A DNA stretch of 20,003 nucleotides from Clostridiales bacterium (GTDB lineage Bacteria > Bacillota > Clostridia > Oscillospirales > Butyricicoccaceae), in the NCBI GenBank assembly GCA_019421385.1, contig JAHZFK010000041.1:1-20003 (forward strand), written 5' to 3'. Numbering within the stretch: position 1 is the stretch's first letter; each line of letters begins with the position of its first letter. The notes beneath the pieces are model-generated. The model did no database searches. It was not told the origin of the DNA and worked only from the letters and a program-made list of their open reading frames with translations. Positions 14,767 to 20,003 of this stretch are shown piece after piece. Position numbers and translations under genes: made by a program.

Positions 14767-15402
14767 ATGGAAAAAGACTATTTTGTACCCTTTGCCGCGT
14801 ATGGCGAAGATAAATTTGAAGAAAAACGCTCCAAGTTTACCGGGCGGCTGTGGCGCGTGGAGACAGCGGAAGAAGCGGTTTCGCGCATCAAGGAAATGCG
14901 CGAAACCTACTGGGATGCAACGCATAACTGCTACGCCTATATTTTGCGTGAGGGCAATGTGATGCGATATTCGGATGACGGTGAGCCGCAGGGCACGGCG
15001 GGTATGCCGATTTTGGAGGTGCTGCGGCACGAACAGCTGGAAAACTGTCTTTGCGTGGTGACGCGCTATTTTGGCGGCGTGCTGCTCGGCACCGGCGGGC
15101 TGGTGCGCGCTTACACGAAAGGCGCGCAGATCGCGGTCGCTTCGGCAGGCGTGCAGCGCATGAGCTTGTTTTCGGTCGCGCTGATCGCGTGCCCCTATAA
15201 CCTGTACGAAATGGTGCTGCATCTGCTGCCCGATCACGATTGCGCCGTCGAACAGACCGATTTCGGCGCAGATGTAACGCTCACAGTAACTTTACCGGCA
15301 GGTGGGGAGCAGCAGCTCAATGCCGCGCTGGCCGAGGCAACTGCGGGGCAGGTGTATGCCGAGGTGATGGAAACGCGCTTCATGGGCAGGCGTGTAAAAT
15401 AA
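14767..15402 (+). CDS. YigZ/IMPACT-family protein
   Basis: This 211-aa protein has the YigZ layout. An N-terminal UPF0029/Impact domain (about 1-125) carries SDDGEPQGTAGMPILEVL and VTRYFGGVLLGTGGLVRAY, and a C-terminal DUF1949 ferredoxin-like domain spans about 135-200. The eukaryotic relative IMPACT/YIH1 regulates the eIF2-alpha kinase GCN2. The bacterial function is not settled; an RNA- or translation-related role is suspected from the fold, and lying just behind hflX agrees with that. The ribosome site is weak (GGGGA at 14756-14760, 6 bases before ATG). No terminator is seen after it. Confidence 0.93.
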   Translation: MEKDYFVPFAAYGEDKFEEKRSKFTGRLWRVETAEEAVSRIKEMRETYWDATHNCYAYILREGNVMRYSDDGEPQGTAGMPILEVLRHEQLENCLCVVTRYFGGVLLGTGGLVRAYTKGAQIAVASAGVQRMSLFSVALIACPYNLYEMVLHLLPDHDCAVEQTDFGADVTLTVTLPAGGEQQLNAALAEATAGQVYAEVMETRFMGRRVK

Positions 15403-15504
15403 AGCGAAAAAAATTGACCTGAAAAAAAGGATTTTGGCGATGGAGTCGGTATAAATCAAATAGACGAATTTTTTGATGGCAGGAAGCAGGGAGGTGCGTG
15501 TCGT

Positions 15505-16506
15505 ATGACGATCCGGGAACAGCAGGAAGAGCGGGAGCACCTGTCGCTTGCGCCATGGGCAACCTTTGCGGATGAGTCGCAGGGACGGCAGCGCCAGATG
15601 GAGCCGTGCGCCTATCGCACCTGCTTTCAGCGCGACCGCGACCGCATCATCCATTCCAAGGCATTTCGTCGGCTGAGCCACAAAACACAGGTGTTTATCT
15701 CGCCCGAAGGCGACCATTATCGCGCTCGTCTGACGCATACACTGGAGGTGGCGCAGATCGCGCGCACGATTGCGCGTGCGCTGCGGCTCAATGAGGATTT
15801 GACCGAAGCGATTGCGCTCGGGCATGATTTGGGGCATACGCCGTTCGGCCATGCGGGCGAGCGGGCTCTGGCGGAGGTGTGTCCGTCCGGTTTCCGGCAT
15901 AACGAGCAAAGCCTGCGCATGGTCGATCTGATCGAGGATCTGAATTTGACGCAGGAGGTACGGGACGGCATCGTTTGCCACACGGGCGCGAAAAAAGCGG
16001 ATACGCCCGAAGGGCGCATCATTCACTATGCTGACCGTATCGCCTATATCAACCATGATATTGACGACGCGATGCGCGGCGGCGTCATCAAAAGCACAGA
16101 TATCCCGCAATATCTGCGTCGGCGGCTGGGCGACAGCCACGGCAAGCGCATTGATACTATGGTCACCGCCGTGATCGAATACGGTATGGCGCATCAGGAG
16201 ATCGGCATGGACGAGCAGGTGCATGACGATATGATGGAGCTGCGCCAGTTTATGTTTGACCATGTGTATCACGGCATGGAGGCCCAGCGCGAGGAGATGC
16301 GCGCCAAGACTATGCTGCGCGGGTTATATGAATATTTTGTGGCCCATCCGGACGAGTTGCCGGGGGACTATTTTGTGCTGATGACGCGCGGCGAACCGCT
16401 TGAGCGCGTTGTGTGCGATTATATTGCGTGTATGACCGACCGGTACTCGATTTCGGTCTATAAAAAATTATTTATTCCGAAAAGCTGGAATAAGATTGAA
16501 GGATAA
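15505..16506 (+). CDS. dGTPase-like dNTP triphosphohydrolase (HD domain)
   Basis: This 333-aa enzyme belongs to the Dgt-like HD family, which hydrolyses dNTPs to deoxynucleosides and triphosphate. The metal-binding HD residues are H78 (RLTHTLEV), H107-D108 (LGHDLGHTPFGH) and D177 (IHYADRIAY). The short length matches the group annotated as dGTPase-like, whose members can have broader dNTP specificity than E. coli Dgt (about 505 aa). GGGAGGTG (15489-15496) lies 8 bases before the ATG. The 102-base AT-rich gap upstream (15403-15504) should hold the promoter of this cluster. It contains TTGACC (15414-15419) and TATAAA (15450-15455), but they are 30 bases apart, so I cannot name a convincing sigma-A promoter. 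Its place before dnaG and rpoD links dNTP pool control to replication. Confidence 0.92.
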   Translation: MTIREQQEEREHLSLAPWATFADESQGRQRQMEPCAYRTCFQRDRDRIIHSKAFRRLSHKTQVFISPEGDHYRARLTHTLEVAQIARTIARALRLNEDLTEAIALGHDLGHTPFGHAGERALAEVCPSGFRHNEQSLRMVDLIEDLNLTQEVRDGIVCHTGAKKADTPEGRIIHYADRIAYINHDIDDAMRGGVIKSTDIPQYLRRRLGDSHGKRIDTMVTAVIEYGMAHQEIGMDEQVHDDMMELRQFMFDHVYHGMEAQREEMRAKTMLRGLYEYFVAHPDELPGDYFVLMTRGEPLERVVCDYIACMTDRYSISVYKKLFIPKSWNKIEG

Positions 16507-16539
16507 AAAATCCGGCTATCCTACAAAGGAGGTGGGCGA

Positions 16540-18306
16540 ATGGCGTTTGATCGCGTTTTTTTGGATGAATTATCCGCACGGAACGATATTGTGGATGTTG
16601 TTTCGCAATATGTTCAGCTGAAAAAGAGCGGCGCAAACTATTTCGGCCTGTGCCCCTTCCATAATGAAAAGACGCCGTCCTTTTCGGTTTCGCCGGACAA
16701 GCAGATTTTTCACTGCTTCGGCTGCGGTGCGGGCGGCGGGGTCATTACTTTCACCATGAAAGCCGAAGGACTGGAATTTCCCGATGCGGTGCGCTATCTG
16801 GCAGCGCGTGCGGGTATGCAGGTGCCTGAGCAGGACGCGGCTGACCGACAGGCAGCCCGCCGCCGCGAACGCCTGTATGCGTTGTGTAAGGATGCGGCGC
16901 GGTTTTATTACGATACGCTGTGGCAGCCGGAGAACCGCGCAGCGCAGCAGTATTTTCTCGGACGCGGCCTGCATCGGCGCACCATGAACCGCTTTGGGCT
17001 GGGTTACGCACCGGACTCGTTCCACGCGCTGCTCGACGCAATGACCGCGAAGGGCTATTCGAGAGAGGAAATGCTGGACGCAGGGCTGCTCAGCCGCAGC
17101 GAAAAGGGCCGCGTGTACGACCGCTTCCGCGGGCGTGTGATGTTTCCCATCATTGATGTGCGCGGTAATGTGATTGCGTTCGGCGGGCGTGTGCTGGACG
17201 ATTCCAAGCCAAAGTATCTCAACTCGCCCGAAACGCCGATTTTCCATAAGAGCCGCAATTTGTTTGCGCTCAACCTGTCTAAGACGACGAAAAATGGATA
17301 TTTCATCCTTGCGGAAGGCTATATGGACGTGATTGCGCTGCATCAGGCAGGTTTTGACTGCGCTGTTGCTTCACTTGGCACATCCTTGACTGAAGAGCAG
17401 GCGCGCATCATTGCACGGCACACCGACCGCATTGTGATTTCCTATGACGCGGACGGCGCGGGACAGGCGGCGGCGCAGCGCGCCATCGACATTTTGAAAA
17501 AATGCGATCTGCAGGTCAAGGTGCTGAAAATTCCGGGCGCGAAGGACCCGGATGAGTTCATTAAAGCCAAGGGCGCGGATGCGTTTCGCGCGCTGATTGA
17601 GCGCAGCGAGGATCACAACGCCTATCGGTTGGAGCAGATCGCAGCGAAATACGATCTGGAGGACGACGAAGCGCGCGTACTGTTCCTGCGGGATGCGGCG
17701 CGTATGCTTGCTGGTATCGAAAGCAGCATTGAGCGTGAGGTGTATGCGGGACGCGCAGCCAAAATGGCGGGCGTGACCGCCGAGGCGATGAATGTCGAAG
17801 TGCGGCGTGAGCTGAACATCCGCCGCAAACGGCAGCGAACTGCCGAACGGCGTGAGATTCGCTCGCCGGTCGGCATGGCGCAGCCCAAGGACCGCACGCT
17901 TGCCTATGCGGATGTCAAATCCGCCAAGGCGGAAGAGAATGTACTGCGGCTGCTGTTCTACGATCAGAAACTAGCAGCGGGCTTGGAAAAAGAATTGCCG
18001 CCGGCGTGGTTTTCTGCGCCTGTGCTGCGTAAGATATATGAGCGTGTGCTCACGCTCGACCGGGAAGGGCAGATGGTGGATATCCTGTCGTTTGAGGGCT
18101 GGCTGGAAGCCAATGAAATGAGCCTGCTCTCCGCGATTCTCGATCAGGGCATCCCGCCCGGCGAACACCGGCAGGAAATGCAGGAATACATAAACACGAT
18201 ACGAATGCAGCGCGTCAGAGACGGTACGATTACCGAAGCAGGAGAGGATCCGCTGCTGACCTTTGGACGAATAAAAAAACAAAACGCGGGAGGACAAACG
18301 ATATGA
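16540..18306 (+). CDS. dnaG: DNA primase DnaG
   Basis: DnaG makes RNA primers for the replication fork, working with DnaB helicase. The protein is 588 aa, the normal size. The N-terminal CHC2 zinc ribbon has ligands C38, H41, C59 and C62 (CPFH, HCFGCG). The catalytic core and TOPRIM domain follow with metal residues E259 (LAEGYMDV), D303 and D305 (SYDADGAG). The C-terminal part (about 460-575) corresponds to the helicase-interaction domain. AAAGGAGGTG (16525-16534), a near-perfect ribosome site, precedes ATG 16540. dgt ends 33 bases upstream, and the TGA stop overlaps the rpoD ATG by 4 bases. Confidence 0.97.
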   Translation: MAFDRVFLDELSARNDIVDVVSQYVQLKKSGANYFGLCPFHNEKTPSFSVSPDKQIFHCFGCGAGGGVITFTMKAEGLEFPDAVRYLAARAGMQVPEQDAADRQAARRRERLYALCKDAARFYYDTLWQPENRAAQQYFLGRGLHRRTMNRFGLGYAPDSFHALLDAMTAKGYSREEMLDAGLLSRSEKGRVYDRFRGRVMFPIIDVRGNVIAFGGRVLDDSKPKYLNSPETPIFHKSRNLFALNLSKTTKNGYFILAEGYMDVIALHQAGFDCAVASLGTSLTEEQARIIARHTDRIVISYDADGAGQAAAQRAIDILKKCDLQVKVLKIPGAKDPDEFIKAKGADAFRALIERSEDHNAYRLEQIAAKYDLEDDEARVLFLRDAARMLAGIESSIEREVYAGRAAKMAGVTAEAMNVEVRRELNIRRKRQRTAERREIRSPVGMAQPKDRTLAYADVKSAKAEENVLRLLFYDQKLAAGLEKELPPAWFSAPVLRKIYERVLTLDREGQMVDILSFEGWLEANEMSLLSAILDQGIPPGEHRQEMQEYINTIRMQRVRDGTITEAGEDPLLTFGRIKKQNAGGQTI

Positions 18307-19535
18307 CGACAACGGGCAAGGCAAACGCACCGGAGCATGCAGTGGACCAGCAGCAGGTACTCAGGGATCTGCTGGCGCTTGGCAAAAAGAATGGACGGCT
18401 GACGCTCAAGGAGATCGCGGATGCACTGAGCCAGCTGGATATGGAAAGCGACGATATTGATAAGCTGTATGAAACGCTCGAGACTATGGGCGTGGAGATC
18501 GAAACCGAAGGCGTGCTGGAAAAGGCGCTGGGCGATGACGATGACGAGGTATTTGAGCCGGATAACGTGGAGGAGGTTCCGGAAGAGGAACTGATCGACA
18601 CCTCCGCCATGGCGGAAACCTTTGCGATCGACGATCCGGTTCGCATGTATCTTAAGGAGATTGGCAAGGTTGATCTGCTCTCCCCAGAGGAAGAAGTGAC
18701 GCTGGCCGAACAGATGCAGAAGGGCAACGAGGCGGAAGCCCGCATTGCGGCGGAAGGCGACGCCATCCCCGCTGATGAGCGCGCGTTGCTGGATCGTGAC
18801 GTCAAGATCGGTGAAAAGGCGAAAAAGCGTCTGGCGGAGGCCAACCTTCGTCTGGTGGTTTCGATTGCAAAGCGCTATGTTGGCCGCGGTATGCTGTTTC
18901 TGGACTTGATTCAGGAGGGCAATCTGGGTCTGATCAAGGCGGTTGAGAAATTTGACTCGACCAAGGGCTTTAAGTTCTCCACCTATGCGACTTGGTGGAT
19001 CCGTCAGGCCATCACGCGCGCGATTGCCGATCAGGCGCGTACCATCCGCATCCCGGTGCATATGGTAGAGACGATCAACAAGGTCATCCGTGTTTCGCGC
19101 CAGCTGCTGCAGGAGCTGGGCCATGACCCCAGCCCGGAGGAGATCGCCAAGGAAATGAGTATGCCGGTGGACCGCGTGCGCGATATCCTCAAGATCGCGC
19201 AGGAGCCGGTTTCGCTTGAAACCCCGATTGGTGAGGAGGAGGATTCCCACCTCGGCGACTTTATCCCGGATGACGATGCGCCCGAACCGGCTGAGGCAGC
19301 GTCCTTTATGCTGCTCAAGGAGCAGCTGGTCGAAGTGCTCAAGACGCTTACGCCGCGTGAGGAAAAGGTGCTGCGCCTGCGCTTCGGTATTGAGGACGGC
19401 CACACCCGCACCCTCGAGGAGGTCGGCAAGGAATTCAATGTTACGCGCGAGCGTATTCGCCAGATCGAGGCAAAGGCACTGCGTAAGCTGCGCCATCCGT
19501 CGCGTTCGAAAAAACTCAAGGATTTCCTGAATTAA
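18303..19535 (+). CDS. rpoD: RNA polymerase primary sigma factor (RpoD/SigA)
   Basis: This is the vegetative sigma-70 factor, 410 aa. An N-terminal region 1.1-like helical domain (about 15-75) leads into an acidic linker rich in D and E (about 78-100). Region 1.2 follows (DDPVRMYLKEIGKVDLLS), then a short non-conserved insert and region 2 (NLRLVVSIAKRYVGRG, DLIQEGNLGLIKAVEKFD, then the -10-reading YATWWIRQAITRAI). Region 3 and region 4.2 complete it, with the -35-reading helix in TLEEVGKEFNVTRERIRQIE and the C-terminal KALRKLRHPSR. GGGAGG (18288-18293) lies 9 bases before the ATG inside dnaG; the 4-base overlap implies coupled translation. Most promoters recognisable in this window fit the consensus this factor reads. 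Confidence 0.98.
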   Translation: MTTTGKANAPEHAVDQQQVLRDLLALGKKNGRLTLKEIADALSQLDMESDDIDKLYETLETMGVEIETEGVLEKALGDDDDEVFEPDNVEEVPEEELIDTSAMAETFAIDDPVRMYLKEIGKVDLLSPEEEVTLAEQMQKGNEAEARIAAEGDAIPADERALLDRDVKIGEKAKKRLAEANLRLVVSIAKRYVGRGMLFLDLIQEGNLGLIKAVEKFDSTKGFKFSTYATWWIRQAITRAIADQARTIRIPVHMVETINKVIRVSRQLLQELGHDPSPEEIAKEMSMPVDRVRDILKIAQEPVSLETPIGEEEDSHLGDFIPDDDAPEPAEAASFMLLKEQLVEVLKTLTPREEKVLRLRFGIEDGHTRTLEEVGKEFNVTRERIRQIEAKALRKLRHPSRSKKLKDFLN

Positions 19536-19547
19536 AGTGAAATAGAG

Positions 19548-19576
19548 AAAAGGCGCTCAATTGAGCGCCTTTTTTT
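19548..19576. terminator. Palindromic bidirectional terminator shared by rpoD and rnpB
   Basis: AAAAGGCGCTC (19548-19558) and GAGCGCCTTTT (19563-19573) are exact reverse complements around AATT. The plus strand ends in a run of seven or more T and the minus strand in TTTTCTCT, so it can stop rpoD transcripts rightward and rnpB transcripts leftward. It starts 12 bases after the rpoD stop and lies just beyond the mature rnpB 3' end. Confidence 0.93.
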
Positions 19577-19579
19577 ATG

Positions 19580-19913
19580 GTATGACTGGTGCGTAAGCCG
19601 GGTTCTGTCGTGGACGGTCATCTATCTGGGACGCACGTTGCCGCGCGCCTCAAGCCGCCAGTCGGGACGGTCGGGCAAACCATAGTCCCAGTCGGCGTTG
19701 CTGCGGATAGAGTTTACAGGCCCCCCGTGTCACCACGGGGCGCGGTGAGCTCTTACCTCGCCTTTCCACCCTTACCGGTCGGGAGACCGGCGGTATATCT
19801 CTGTTGCACTATTCCTGGGGTCACCCCCGGCGGACGTTATCCGTTATCCTTGCCCTGTGCAGCCCGGACTTTCCTCATGCCGTCAGGCACGCGACCGTCA
19901 GCACCAGTCACGA
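19580..19913 (-). ncRNA. rnpB: RNase P RNA, bacterial type A
   Basis: This is the catalytic RNA that cuts 5' leaders from pre-tRNAs. On the minus strand, GACTGGTGC (19909-19901) near the 5' end pairs with GCACCAGTC (19592-19584) near the 3' end as helix P1. Universal core blocks are GAGGAAAGTCCGGGCT after P1, GCAACAGAGATATACCGCC, GGTAAGGGTGGAAAGG, GGTAAGAGCTCACC, and ACAGAACCCGGCTTA before the 3' P1 strand. The block order resembles E. coli type A RNA, not the Bacillus type B form. At about 334 bases it is slightly short for the class. Ends are approximate (plus or minus 3 bases). Confidence 0.95.
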
Positions 19914-19918
19914 CATTC

Positions 19919-19947
19919 AGTATACCGCAAAAAAACCGCCCCGTCAA
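19919..19947 (-). promoter_or_regulatory. Sigma-A promoter of rnpB
   Basis: On the minus strand TTGACG (19947-19942) lies exactly 17 bases before TATACT (19924-19919). The predicted start, about 19913, coincides with the 5' end deduced from helix P1, so little or no 5' trimming would be needed. Confidence 0.9.
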
Positions 19948-19960
19948 ACCTGTAGGTTTG
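19945..19960. repeat. Inverted repeat at the rnpB -35 region
   Basis: CAAACC (19945-19950) and GGTTTG (19955-19960) are exact reverse complements around TGTA. The left arm overlaps the -35 hexamer of rnpB. GTCAAAC also occurs twice (19943-19949 and 19960-19966), giving a second TTGACA on the minus strand at 19964-19959 with no matching -10. Beyond it, 19967-20003 shows no recognisable feature. Confidence 0.4.
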
Positions 19961-20003
19961 TCAAACATATTGGACAGAGAACTCTGCAGGAGAAAGCCAA
20001 CCA

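Noticed and set aside
15403..15504. Possible promoter from TTGACC (15414) and TATAAA (15450), or a sigma-H-like AGGATTT
   Set aside because: The sigma-A pair is 30 bases apart, far from 17, and the AGGATTT lacks a GAAT at the right distance. A promoter is likely here but cannot be placed.
18144..19496. A 450-codon open frame antisense to rpoD and the end of dnaG
   Set aside because: It is a complement shadow of conserved sigma-factor coding sequence, has no ribosome site, and its composition follows from the opposite strand.
1..20003. CRISPR arrays, insertion sequences, phage genes, toxin-antitoxin or defence modules
   Set aside because: No spaced direct repeats, transposase or integrase motifs, or short overlapping toxin-antitoxin pairs were seen. 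Nearly all sequence is assigned to core genes, and I noticed no obvious composition shift by eye.

Overview
The window is GC-rich chromosomal DNA (coding regions roughly 55-60% GC by eye) from a Gram-positive anaerobe of the clostridial type, most likely a gut member of the Oscillospirales/Butyricicoccus-like group. The clues are an AddAB recombination nuclease instead of RecBCD, strong AGGAGG-type ribosome sites, sigma-A promoters with extended -10 elements, a dgt-dnaG-rpoD cluster, and a type A RNase P RNA. The taxon is inferred; the gene calls do not depend on it.

Layout. At the left edge a leftward tRNA pair (tRNA-Phe then a truncated tRNA-Gly) has a near-consensus promoter, divergent from addB-addA (267-7206), the two overlapping subunits of the double-strand-break resection complex. 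A 324-base gap (7207-7530) follows. It holds a promoter-like element covered by a perfect palindrome, a GC-rich hairpin, a good intrinsic terminator and then the guaB promoter; it may encode a small untranslated RNA. guaB (7531-9036) encodes an IMP dehydrogenase of the unusual type best known from the protist Tritrichomonas foetus. A CLC-family anion transporter and a HAD phosphatase follow with no clear promoter of their own.

From 11093 a promoter set in an inverted repeat drives a leader hairpin, a TTG-started MATE exporter and, through a 4-base ATGA overlap, luxS (AI-2 synthase/methyl cycle). rpmE (zinc-type ribosomal protein L31) is a stand-alone gene with its own promoter and terminator. 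hflX (ribosome-associated GTPase) and a YigZ/IMPACT-family gene follow. A compact replication/transcription cluster comes next: dgt-like dNTPase, dnaG primase and rpoD (sigma-A), with dnaG and rpoD overlapping by 4 bases. rpoD converges on rnpB (RNase P RNA, minus strand) and the two share one palindromic terminator. The last ~40 bases show nothing recognisable.

Taken together this is an almost gap-free core housekeeping region: DNA repair and replication, purine synthesis, translation, and the vegetative sigma factor. I found no mobile element, CRISPR array, phage gene or defence island. The parts that merit a second look are the orphan element between addA and guaB, the protist-like IMP dehydrogenase, the coupled MATE-luxS pair with its operator-like promoter, and the divergent CLC transporter.
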